Shown: positions 42,164 through 49,743 of the stretch, one piece after another
How positions within the stretch are numbered: position 1 is the stretch's first letter
How the letters are laid out: each line of letters opens with the position of its first letter
Assembly: GCF_003391095.1 (NCBI RefSeq)
Contig: NZ_CP031447.1
Coordinates: 1,798,001-1,862,000, forward strand
Source of the DNA: Austwickia chelonae
GTDB lineage: Bacteria > Actinomycetota > Actinomycetes > Actinomycetales > Dermatophilaceae
Direction of reading: 5' to 3'
DNA length: 64,000 bases
Program-made: the position numbers and the translations under genes
Notes under the pieces: generated by a model
Seen by the model: only the letters and a program-made list of their open reading frames with translations
Told to the model about the DNA's origin: nothing
The model's database searches: none

Positions 42164-42997
42164 CTACTTCGCATACTCCCCAACAGCCACCATGAACCCG
42201 CCGATCTGAGCCCCGAACTCCGGAGCCCCCTCCATGATCAGCTTCCCCGCCGCCGTCGACTCCAACATGTCATCGGTACCCAGCAAAATCCCCAACGCCG
42301 AATCCAACGAATCAAAACGCAACGTGAAAAAGGGCTTACTCCGCCGATAAAGACCCCGCGCAGCCTTCGTCCGACCCGCCTTCACCCGCACATACGCAGC
42401 AACCTCCGGATGCCCGTCCACCGACCAGGCATACACCCGATCCGGGCTACGCGCCGCCCACCGCGCAATCTCCGGATGCCCCGCCCGGTTCAACCCACTG
42501 ATCCCCGACGACAACAGACCGAAATACAACCGGACCACCAAAGCCTTCGTCGCCTCATCCCGCGGCGGACCCTGCGCACCCAACAGCGCCGACAAGGCCA
42601 ACAACGCCCTCATGAACGCGACGAACAGCCCCAACCTGCGCAGACTCCACACCCCACGAACCCGCGGCAAACGCTTCGTCCGCCCCTTGAAGAAACCATT
42701 GAAATGCGCCAAAGAACCAAAAGCCAGCTCGACATCCGGAGCCTCACACACCTCAAGACAGACCTCGAGACCCCCACCGGACACGACGTAGTGCACAGCC
42801 TGCACACCCTCCGGAGTCACCACCGACACCTGAACGATGCCCTCCCGACCCCTGAAAGCCCGCCGCAACTCCTCACGCTCCGCTACCACGACCTTCACCA
42901 ACGGAAGCACACCACGCACAAAAACAACCGAGGTCAACACCTCACCAGAAGGCGCCGGCCGAACCGCAGCAGCAACACCCTCCCCGACGCCGCCCAT
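42164..42997 (-). CDS. Hypothetical protein with SCP2-like segments
   Basis: 277 residues, not firmly recognised. Two stretches look like parts of sterol-carrier-protein-2 folds: CEAPDVELAFGSLAHFNGFF near residue 85, and a C-terminal part with TLRFDSLDSALGILL and STAAGKLIMEGAPEF near 235-260. Between them is a basic region and a possible amphipathic helix (FVAFMRALLALSALLG). That would suit a lipid or hydrophobic-ligand binder. Its ATG overlaps the stop of the transketolase C-terminal subunit by one base, so it is the last gene of the operon. Codons are strongly G- and T-rich. Confidence 0.65.
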   Translation of the reverse strand: MGGVGEGVAAAVRPAPSGEVLTSVVFVRGVLPLVKVVVAEREELRRAFRGREGIVQVSVVTPEGVQAVHYVVSGGGLEVCLEVCEAPDVELAFGSLAHFNGFFKGRTKRLPRVRGVWSLRRLGLFVAFMRALLALSALLGAQGPPRDEATKALVVRLYFGLLSSGISGLNRAGHPEIARWAARSPDRVYAWSVDGHPEVAAYVRVKAGRTKAARGLYRRSKPFFTLRFDSLDSALGILLGTDDMLESTAAGKLIMEGAPEFGAQIGGFMVAVGEYAK

Positions 42998-44007
42998 CAG
43001 AACTCGTCATCCCAGTCATCGGTGTCCTCGAAGTCCAAACTCATCACCTCACGGACAACAGCAACGATCCCCGCCGTGTCGAAACCGTGATGCGACATCA
43101 AATCCTCATGCAACCCGATGGGGGAGAAGCAGTCCTGAAGACCCAACCGACGGAAAGCACACGCCCGCCCACCCTCAGCCACGACCTCAGCCACCGCACC
43201 ACCCAATCCACCGACCACCGTATGGTCCTCCACCGTGATGATCCGCCGCGTCTCCTGCACTGCAGCCCGCACCGCCTCGACATCCAACGGCTTGATCGTG
43301 TGCATGTCCAACACCCGCACCGACACACCATCGATGTCAGCCAACTCCCGCGCAGCCTGCACCGCCTGGAAAACCGCAGAACCACAAGCAATCACCGTCA
43401 GATCCGTCCCCTCATGCAGACGCACGGCCCGCCCGATCCCGAAACCGTAATCCATCCGCTCATGAACGACCTGGTCAAACCCACGATTGATCCGCAGATA
43501 CACCGGCCCCGGACGCGCATAAGCCGCCACCACCGCATTCGCCGTCTCCACCCCATCAGCAGGACACAACACCGTCAGATTCGCCATCGACCGCATGATC
43601 GCCAAATCCTCCGTGCAATGGTGCGTCGACCCCGCCTGCCCAAAACTCAACCCCGCATGCGAACCGATCATTTTCACACCCAAGTTCGGATAACAAATAT
43701 CCGTATGCACCTGATCCAACGCCCGCATCGAATTAAAAATCGCAAAACTCGACGTAAACGGCACCAAACCACACGCCGCCATCCCCGCCGCCGCCCCGAT
43801 CATGTTCGCCTCGGCAATACCGAAGTTGTAGAACCGCTCAGGAAAACGCTCCGCGAACACCCCCACCTTCGTCGACTTCGCCAAATCCGGAGTCAACGTC
43901 ACAATCTCCGGATGCACCTCCGCCAGATCCGCCAACACCGTCGCATAGATCTCCGCCGTCGACAGCCTCGTCGTCTGATCAACCGTGTACGTCAGCCCAC
44001 CCGCCAT
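42997..44007 (-). CDS. Transketolase C-terminal subunit (split enzyme)
   Basis: 336 residues covering the pyrimidine-binding and C-terminal domains of a split transketolase. Catalytic Glu in NFGIAEANMIGAAAGMAA near residue 67, GLSFGQAGSTHHCTED near 118, and YLRINRG near 172. ATG 44007 has GGGAGGG upstream and begins one base after the stop of the N-terminal subunit; a GTG at 44025 would overlap it. The two subunits should form one TPP enzyme. It is separate from the housekeeping tkt at 15572-17722, so a dedicated pathway is likely; the ketol donor and acceptor are unknown. Confidence 0.88.
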   Translation of the reverse strand: MAGGLTYTVDQTTRLSTAEIYATVLADLAEVHPEIVTLTPDLAKSTKVGVFAERFPERFYNFGIAEANMIGAAAGMAACGLVPFTSSFAIFNSMRALDQVHTDICYPNLGVKMIGSHAGLSFGQAGSTHHCTEDLAIMRSMANLTVLCPADGVETANAVVAAYARPGPVYLRINRGFDQVVHERMDYGFGIGRAVRLHEGTDLTVIACGSAVFQAVQAARELADIDGVSVRVLDMHTIKPLDVEAVRAAVQETRRIITVEDHTVVGGLGGAVAEVVAEGGRACAFRRLGLQDCFSPIGLHEDLMSHHGFDTAGIVAVVREVMSLDFEDTDDWDDEF

Positions 44008-44008
44008 C

Positions 44009-44911
44009 TCAACCCTCCCGACCACTCAACACATCCACCGGCTGCGACGACCCCAGATCCACCATCTCCCGCCGCAACACGTCATACCGACCAAGCGCCT
44101 CCACACACCGAGCACGCACCTCATCATTGATCGCCCCGTAATGCCACCGATAATCCCCAGCCATGAAATCAACCCCACACGCCTTCACCGTGTCCGCCAC
44201 AATGCAGAACGGCCGCCCCTTCGTCGACTTCGCCTCCTCAAAAACACCATGGATCGCGTCATAGTCATGACCATCAATCCGACGCACCTCAAACCCAAAA
44301 GCAGCAAACTTCTCATCCACCGGCTCCAACGCCATCACCGACTCCGTCGGACCGTCAATCATGCACTGATTCCGATCAACCACGACCACCACGTTGTCCA
44401 ACCGAAAATGCGCCATCGACATCGCCGCCTCCCAGTTCGACCCCTCGTTCAACTCACCGTCACCCACCACCACATACGTCCGCCACCCCTCCCTCAACTG
44501 ACGCGCAGCCAACGCAAAACCCACCGCGATCGACATCCCATGCCCCAACGAACCCGTCGACGCCTCCACCCCCGGCACCTTCTTCGCATCCAGATGCATC
44601 CCCAACCTGCTCCCCGTCAGGTTGAACTCCTTCAACTCCTCAGCAGGAAGCCACCCCAGATCCGCCAACACCCCCACATACGCCACCCCACAATGCCCCT
44701 TCGACAACAGAAAACGATCCCGCCCCGGCGCTCGCGGATCCGACCGGTCGATGTTCATCCCGTGGTAGTAGAGGTAGGTCATCAGGTCGTTCACCGACAG
44801 ACCTCCGCCGATATGAGCACTTCCCGCCCAGTAGGTGGTGTCCACGGTCTGTCGTCGCAGCTGGGCTGCCTTCTTCTCCAAGGCGAGTCGTTCTTCTCTG
44901 GTCAACCTCAT
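44009..44911 (-). CDS. Transketolase N-terminal subunit (split enzyme)
   Basis: 300 residues from ATG 44911, which overlaps the aminotransferase stop by four bases; the frame is open further upstream only as a shadow. TPP-binding domain: AGSAHIGGGLSVNDLMTYLY, LLSKGHCGVAYVGVLA, EASTGSLGHGMSIAVGFALA, and the GDGELNEGSNWEA to DRN stretch that binds Mg and diphosphate near residue 150-180. Codon use flips near 44740 from balanced (5' part) to strongly G- and T-rich, which is odd within one gene. Confidence 0.88.
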   Translation of the reverse strand: MRLTREERLALEKKAAQLRRQTVDTTYWAGSAHIGGGLSVNDLMTYLYYHGMNIDRSDPRAPGRDRFLLSKGHCGVAYVGVLADLGWLPAEELKEFNLTGSRLGMHLDAKKVPGVEASTGSLGHGMSIAVGFALAARQLREGWRTYVVVGDGELNEGSNWEAAMSMAHFRLDNVVVVVDRNQCMIDGPTESVMALEPVDEKFAAFGFEVRRIDGHDYDAIHGVFEEAKSTKGRPFCIVADTVKACGVDFMAGDYRWHYGAINDEVRARCVEALGRYDVLRREMVDLGSSQPVDVLSGREG

Positions 44912-46203
44912 GACATCCCCTTTCCGACGGTGTGGATCTCTTGACGTTCCGGGTGGCGTGCACGCACCACGGCGAAGGCTTCGTGCGCGACGTCGACGGT
45001 GTAGGCAATGTCTTCCTCGGTGATCGCCGTGTTCAGGAACAGGTTGTGATGGCTGGTGAAGAAGACCCCGCGCCGAACACACTCGGCCACCCATTCCTGG
45101 TGGAGCATCAGATTGTCGTCGTCGGTGATCCGCATGAACCACATGGCAGGTTCGCCGCTGATCTTCAGGTCGAAGCCGTGCGCAGAACCGGCTGCCCGTA
45201 GCCCGTCGGTGAGGAGACGTCCCATCTGTGCCATCCGGCCGGGCGCGTCGATCCGTTGAAGTTTGCGCAGGCAAGCGATGGCTGCTGCGAAGGGCACGGA
45301 GCTGAGCCAGTACGACCCCGTGTACATGACTGACCCGGCTGCAGCTTTGAGCGCGTCGGTGCCGACCAGCGCGGAGACATTCCAGCCGTTGGCCAGGGCT
45401 TTGCAGAAACATTGCAGGTCGGCCTGCAGCCCGTAGTGCGCCGAGGAGCCCCGCAGATCGAGCCGGAATCCGGCTCGTACATCGTCGACAGCCAGCACGA
45501 TGCCGTGTTCGGTACACAGTTTCCGGACCGCCGGCCACCAGGAGGGATCCGGCAGCTCGTTGTCGGCAAAGACCGGATGGTGGTAGGGCGTGGCCATCAG
45601 GACAGCGATCTGCCCTCGGTGAGTTTCCACGGTGTTACGCAGTGCTTCGAGCTCGCCCCAGGTGCAGTACAGGTTGTTGGCGACATCGTGATCGGTGATG
45701 CCGGGGGAGCCGTACTGCTGTGTCCAGGGCGCGACACCGTGGTAGTGCCCGCGGAAGAGGATGGCTTTGTCCCGGCCGGTTGCTGCCCGAGCGATCAGCA
45801 TGGCCAGTGACGTGGTGTCGCCACCGTTCTTGGCGAAGAAGGCCCAGTCAGCGCCGTCGATGGTGGACACCATCAACTCAGCCAGTTCGACCATCGTGGA
45901 GGTCGGCAGAGTCGTGCAGTTTCCGGTGTCGATCTGTGCTCGCGCAGCTGCGTCGACATCCGGGTCACCGTAGCCGAGAATGTTCGGACCGTAGGCGCAC
46001 ATGTAGTCGATGTAGCGGTTTCCGTCGACATCCCAGACGTAGGCGCCGTGGGCCCGAGCTGCGTAGAAGGGATAAGCGGAGACCGGTATATAACATCCCT
46101 CGCTGGGGCCGAGATGCCCGTAGATCCCACTGGGAATCACTTTCAGAGCTCGCTCGAAGAGTGCTCGACTCCGGGGGTGTTCGTAGGCCTGCACCGACCT
46201 CAC
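44908..46203 (-). CDS. Class III aminotransferase, glutamate-1-semialdehyde aminomutase-like
   Basis: 431 residues. PLP fold with AYGPNILGYGDPDV near residue 70, NGGDTTSLAMLIARAATGR near 125, PLP-contact Asp in LAVDDVRAGFR near 245, and the Schiff-base Lys in CFCKALANGWNVS near 270. Closest in layout to glutamate-1-semialdehyde aminomutase, but its gene partners are a split transketolase and an SCP2-like protein rather than heme genes, so it probably aminates or isomerises another carbonyl compound. GTG start 46203 without a clear ribosome site. First gene of the four-gene operon; the paired palindromes at 46335-46376 lie 130-170 bases upstream. Confidence 0.85.
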   Translation of the reverse strand: MRSVQAYEHPRSRALFERALKVIPSGIYGHLGPSEGCYIPVSAYPFYAARAHGAYVWDVDGNRYIDYMCAYGPNILGYGDPDVDAAARAQIDTGNCTTLPTSTMVELAELMVSTIDGADWAFFAKNGGDTTSLAMLIARAATGRDKAILFRGHYHGVAPWTQQYGSPGITDHDVANNLYCTWGELEALRNTVETHRGQIAVLMATPYHHPVFADNELPDPSWWPAVRKLCTEHGIVLAVDDVRAGFRLDLRGSSAHYGLQADLQCFCKALANGWNVSALVGTDALKAAAGSVMYTGSYWLSSVPFAAAIACLRKLQRIDAPGRMAQMGRLLTDGLRAAGSAHGFDLKISGEPAMWFMRITDDDNLMLHQEWVAECVRRGVFFTSHHNLFLNTAITEEDIAYTVDVAHEAFAVVRARHPERQEIHTVGKGMS

Positions 46204-47024
46204 CTCGATTGTGTTCTCAGGGTGCGCCTCGATACACGGGAGGCTAACCCGAAGAACCTGAAAACCGTTGTATCTCAGTTGTTTTCATGAGTGATCTTGG
46301 CCATTTTCCGAGGTGTACGCCGGGATGGGCTCGACACGTTTTCGTGCAGCAGGGCGGGTCGCACGAAAACGTGCGAAAAAACAGTCAGAGGAGATACAGG
46401 GACGCCAGCCCAGGAAGCAGCCCGGGGGCATCACCAGCCGGCGGCCGGGGCGAATAATGTCAAGAGGTTCAGGCAAGCCCTCGATGCGGCAGAAAATGTC
46501 AGGCAGCGGTTGTCTCTATGAAGAAAAGTGAGTTGGTGGTGAGTAGCAGCTTGAGGGGAGTGGCTCGTTTTTAAAAGTGACATAATGAAGATTATCGGCA
46601 GCGCTTCCACCTCCACATTCGCTGCTTCGTGAGCTCTTCTCGCACGATCACAGGAAAATCTGTGCCACACCGCCGAGCACCCAACGGGTGCCGTCTACCG
46701 CCTCACTCACGGCGTCGACGAACCTGGGACCTGCAGTCATAGGTCGGTGACCAGCGATGGAGAACCTCCAGACGAGTGACCGAAGACTCTCCGTCTTCGG
46801 CCGGCGGAGCACCGTCGATCAAGAACGGCACTGAGGGTGGGAGGAGGATGTTACCGCCCCCAGCGCAAGGCCCGCTCCACGAAACTTCCTGCGGACCCCC
46901 GGATCACTCCCCCAGAATCAGATTCGCTCCGAAGCTTTTTCGCCCAGAGGTAGCGAAGGAGAACCTGCCAACGGACACGCCGAGGGCCCGAATAAAGTGG
47001 TGCCGTGGACGACGGCAAGACCTC
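46204..47024. other. Long non-coding stretch between aminotransferase and GT87 genes
   Basis: About 820 bases. Short plus-strand frames at 46291-46531 and the in-frame extension upstream of the GT87 ATG show no ribosome site, family motif or codon bias and are not called. It contains the paired palindromes described separately and becomes AT-richer around 46550-46620. It should hold the promoters of both divergent genes. Confidence 0.5.
46335..46376. promoter_or_regulatory. Two tandem palindromes, likely regulator operator pair
   Basis: CACG-TTTT-CGTG at 46335-46346 and TCGCACG-AAAA-CGTGCGA at 46359-46376; centres are 27 bases apart. The two sites are also inverted copies of each other over 13 bases. 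No T-run follows on either strand, which argues against a terminator and for binding of a dimeric repressor such as TetR or LacI type in front of the aminotransferase operon. Confidence 0.55.
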
Positions 47025-48254
47025 ATGACGAGCCCATCAACCCATCTGGGGTCGCGATATCGCTCTCTCTATCTCGCGCCGCTGGTCATGGCTATATCTC
47101 ATGCCCTGATTCAGGCTTTCTGGAAAATTTACCCTCCTGATCTTGAGGTCTACATCCGCGGCGGTCGGGCCTTGATTGAAAGAGCCGATATCTATCGCGC
47201 TTCCGACCACCTGCTCCCCTTCACCTATCCCCCATTTGCGGCTTTTCTTTTTCAAGGGCTTACCCATGCATCATGGGCTGCACCTACACTGCTGACCTTC
47301 TTGTCAGGAATGGCGCTTGCCCGGATCATTATCCTCTCCTTCTGTCATGTCGAGATCGACGGATGCCTTGACCGAAAATTTCTCTTTCTCATCTTTGCTG
47401 TTGCGCTTTTTCTAGAACCAATATCCATGACTTTCACCTTGGGTCAGGTGAATTTAATACTCCTGTGGATGGTCTTCGAGTCAACGACAGGCGACAGTAA
47501 GTGGAGATATGTTGGGATCGGAATTGCTGGAGGTATTAAACTCACTCCCCTCATCTTCCTGCTTCCCCTGACGAGGCGCGACCGCTGGGGAGAATTGACT
47601 GGCAATCTACTTTCACTTTGTGGAACATTGATGATCGGATGGATAGCCGCCCCTACCGGAACGATCGACTTCTTCGCGGATAAGATCCGTGACCCTAAGA
47701 GGGTTGGTGGCGTCGAATACATCAGCAATCAATCGCTGAACGGTTTCCTCTGGCGCTCCCTCGGCGCCGGCGGGGACTTTACCATCTGGTTGACCTGCTC
47801 AGTCATCGTGATTGCGGTGGCCAGCACAATCACATGGACCACCCACTCCAGGCTCTCTCAGTTCTTTGTCTGCGCGGGCGCAGGAGTGCTCGTGTCACCC
47901 ATATCATGGATCCATCATTGGGCCTGGACCCTCCCCCTGATCATCTTCCTCCATAGAGGAAGGACCACCTCAACCAAAAGCTATAGAAAAATTCTGTCTT
48001 GGGCTTTCATCTGCTTAGAGATTTCTCGCATCACATGGCTGACGCCCCACGAAAACCACGCAGAGTTCTCCGCCCCTCTCCCCTTCCATCTGACCGGGAG
48101 CCTCTATACAGCACTCGCCCTGTGCTTACTTTTCCTGCTCTTATATGAGACATACATGCAGGGCGCCTCGGTCAGCCCATCCACATCGATGAACTCGCGC
48201 CCCGACGACCCTCAAGGGATATCCAGGGAAAAGTCTGCGAAGCTTTCGACATGA
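47025..48254 (+). CDS. GT87 family glycosyltransferase (polyprenol-phosphate-mannose dependent type)
   Basis: 409 residues from ATG 47025, about ten predicted membrane helices, resembling the DUF2029/GT87 alpha-mannosyltransferases such as PimE. The first outer loop has the expected acidic motif PPDLEVYIRGGRAL with the likely catalytic Asp; TYPPFAAFLF, GIAGGIKLTPLIFLLPL and SPISWIHHWAWTLPLI follow the family pattern. It would use polyprenyl-phosphate-mannose, the product of Ppm at 49740-50570. AT-richer than its neighbours with many T- and A-ending codons, pointing to transfer from elsewhere. Acceptor unknown. Confidence 0.82.
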   Translation: MTSPSTHLGSRYRSLYLAPLVMAISHALIQAFWKIYPPDLEVYIRGGRALIERADIYRASDHLLPFTYPPFAAFLFQGLTHASWAAPTLLTFLSGMALARIIILSFCHVEIDGCLDRKFLFLIFAVALFLEPISMTFTLGQVNLILLWMVFESTTGDSKWRYVGIGIAGGIKLTPLIFLLPLTRRDRWGELTGNLLSLCGTLMIGWIAAPTGTIDFFADKIRDPKRVGGVEYISNQSLNGFLWRSLGAGGDFTIWLTCSVIVIAVASTITWTTHSRLSQFFVCAGAGVLVSPISWIHHWAWTLPLIIFLHRGRTTSTKSYRKILSWAFICLEISRITWLTPHENHAEFSAPLPFHLTGSLYTALALCLLFLLLYETYMQGASVSPSTSMNSRPDDPQGISREKSAKLST

Positions 48255-48305
48255 CGAGGACTCAGAGAGTGCGCCCTGCATGCAAAATGCCGTCAGGCAG
48301 ATAAT

Positions 48306-48479
48306 TCAGCCCTTGAAAGCATCCTTGATCTTCTCACCAGCCTGCTTGAGGTCAGAGGAAATCTGATCGACACGACCTTCAGCTTCGAGGTCCTGGTCCC
48401 CCGTCGCACGACCGGTCATTTCCTTGGCTTTCCCTTGCATTCCTTCTGCTGCATTGCGCATCTTGTCGTCCATCCCCAT
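48306..48479 (-). CDS. CsbD family stress protein
   Basis: 57 residues on the minus strand from ATG 48479 (ATG 48473 also possible) to TGA at 48306. Reads MGMDDKMRNAAEGMQGKAK then KEMTGRATGDQDLEAEGRVDQ and ends KQAGEKIKDAFKG, the standard CsbD pattern of amphipathic helices with Gly-Arg-Ala-Thr-Gly in the middle. These abundant small proteins rise under general stress in many bacteria; the mechanism is unknown. Convergent with the GT87 gene. Confidence 0.88.
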   Translation of the reverse strand: MGMDDKMRNAAEGMQGKAKEMTGRATGDQDLEAEGRVDQISSDLKQAGEKIKDAFKG

Positions 48480-48603
48480 GACCCAGACACAACCTTTCCT
48501 CTCGACTATTCAGACGATGGACTTGTACCCAGCTCGACCGCACTTAAACCGCATCACCTGCCCGCGGAGGAAAATTTTCCTGGGAAAATAATGTGCGCAA
48601 ACC

Positions 48604-48629
48604 GGAAACACCCTGTGGGGCAGGTCGTT
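48604..48629 (+). promoter_or_regulatory. Possible SigR/SigH-type promoter before rbpA
   Basis: GGAAA at 48604-48608, 18 bases, then GTT at 48627-48629, close to the disulfide-stress sigma consensus GGAAT-N18-GTT. rbpA is a known SigR target in Streptomyces. The site is about 174 bases before the rbpA ATG. The rest of the 323-base gap (48480-48802) holds a 12-base palindrome GGAAAATTTTCC at 48569-48580 and no further gene. Confidence 0.4.
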
Positions 48630-48802
48630 CGCCCTGAGTGTGCTTTCGCCGGTAGAGTTCCGTGGTCGCCCACTGGTGCGGAGGTGCCGAACACAGGGGC
48701 ACGGACGCCGCAGCAAGACAGGTGGGGAACAAGGCTTCGGCCCAGGGCGTTGTGGCCGATTGAGCACGCAGAGCGAGTCAGGCAGCTGACGGAGGACAAG
48801 AG

Positions 48803-49159
48803 ATGGCAGAACGGTCGCTTAGAGGGACCAACCTATCGGCGTTGAGTATGGAGACCGACGAGAACGTCGTCCTCTCCGAACGCCAGATCACCCGGTACGT
48901 CTGCGCCAACAACCACGTCAGCGAGCTTCCCTTCTCCGTCGAAGCGGACATCCCCCCCACCTGGGAATGCCGTTGCGGCCAGGAGGCCAAGCTCGTCGAC
49001 GGACCTACCCCTGAGGAGAAACCCACCAAAGTGGCACGAACCCACTGGGACATGCTCCTCGAACGACGTTCCATCGCCGAGCTCGAAGAGCTCCTCGAAG
49101 AGCGGCTGACCTTGCTACGCGCCTCCCGAGGAGAGCCCACGGGCAAGCAGACCGCCTGA
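48803..49159 (+). CDS. rbpA: RNA polymerase-binding protein RbpA, canonical
   Basis: 118 residues. N-terminal MAERSLRGTNL, core domain with C-ANN-H near residue 33 and WECRCG, then the fully conserved sigma-interaction helix THWDMLLERRSIAELEELLEERL. The second Cys pair is C-x-C instead of the usual C-x-x-C, so Zn binding may be altered or lost, as in M. tuberculosis. GGAGGA at 48791-48796 before the ATG. Convergent with fxsA-ppm-lnt, the same order as Rv2050 to Rv2053c. Confidence 0.95.
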   Translation: MAERSLRGTNLSALSMETDENVVLSERQITRYVCANNHVSELPFSVEADIPPTWECRCGQEAKLVDGPTPEEKPTKVARTHWDMLLERRSIAELEELLEERLTLLRASRGEPTGKQTA

Positions 49160-49160
49160 A

Positions 49161-49220
49161 GTACGTCGGAAGGGGCCTGGGTGACAAGATTTCTTGTCAC
49201 CCAGGCCCCTTCCGACGTAC
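49161..49220. terminator. 29-bp near-perfect palindrome between convergent rbpA and fxsA
   Basis: Arms 49161-49189 and 49192-49220 are exact inverted repeats with two bases between. It starts two bases after the rbpA stop and ends 13 bases before the fxsA stop, so it is a bidirectional terminator without a T-tract. Confidence 0.88.
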
Positions 49221-49233
49221 CTGTCACAACGGG

Positions 49234-49743
49234 TTAAAGCACTTTCCCCTGCACGACGTCTGGGCCGTCCTCCCCCACCGACGACCCAGGGCCCTGCCTC
49301 CGGTCGGTCGAAGGGTCGCTGACGAACAACCGGCGCTCCACCGTTCCTTGCAAAATACGGCGAGCGATCGGCCGGGTCGGTGGAGCGACCGCGAAAAACC
49401 CGATGGCATCAGTAATGAAACCCGGAGCGAGTAGCAGCGCCCCGCCGACCAGCACAAGGGCGCTGTCGGTGAGTTCTTTACCGGGCATCCGCCCGGTTCG
49501 CAGGGCCTCGGAGAGTTTGCCCCACGTGCTGCGGCCCTCCCGTTTCATCAGCCATGCGCCGAACAACGATTCGGCGAGCAGAAGCGCAAAGGTCGGCCAC
49601 CCACCGATAGTCCGCCCCACGGCAAGGATCACAGCGATCTCGGCGAGCGGCATGACCATCAATAGAATCAGCAGGAACGGGAAGACCTTGATGCGCCTCC
49701 GACGCTTGGCCCGCGCCGGAGTGCGAGGAGGCAGGTCGGTCAT
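49234..49743 (-). CDS. fxsA: FxsA family membrane protein
   Basis: 169 residues from ATG 49743, overlapping the ppm stop. After a basic N-terminus (RAKRRRRIK) come helices at about 20-40 and 48-66, the family block SLFGAWLMKREGRSTW, and a third helix ALVLVGGALLLAPGFITDAIGFF. FxsA overproduction relieves phage T7 exclusion by F in E. coli; the normal role is unknown. The C-terminal 40 residues are polar. Confidence 0.9.
   Translation of the reverse strand: MTDLPPRTPARAKRRRRIKVFPFLLILLMVMPLAEIAVILAVGRTIGGWPTFALLLAESLFGAWLMKREGRSTWGKLSEALRTGRMPGKELTDSALVLVGGALLLAPGFITDAIGFFAVAPPTRPIARRILQGTVERRLFVSDPSTDRRQGPGSSVGEDGPDVVQGKVL

Noticed and set aside
44912-45538. Extended N-terminus of transketolase N subunit
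   Set aside because: Out-of-frame reading of the aminotransferase gene; family homology starts at ATG 44911.
46291-46531. Two overlapping short plus-strand frames after the aminotransferase promoter
   Set aside because: No ribosome site, they run through the palindromic operator and show no codon bias.
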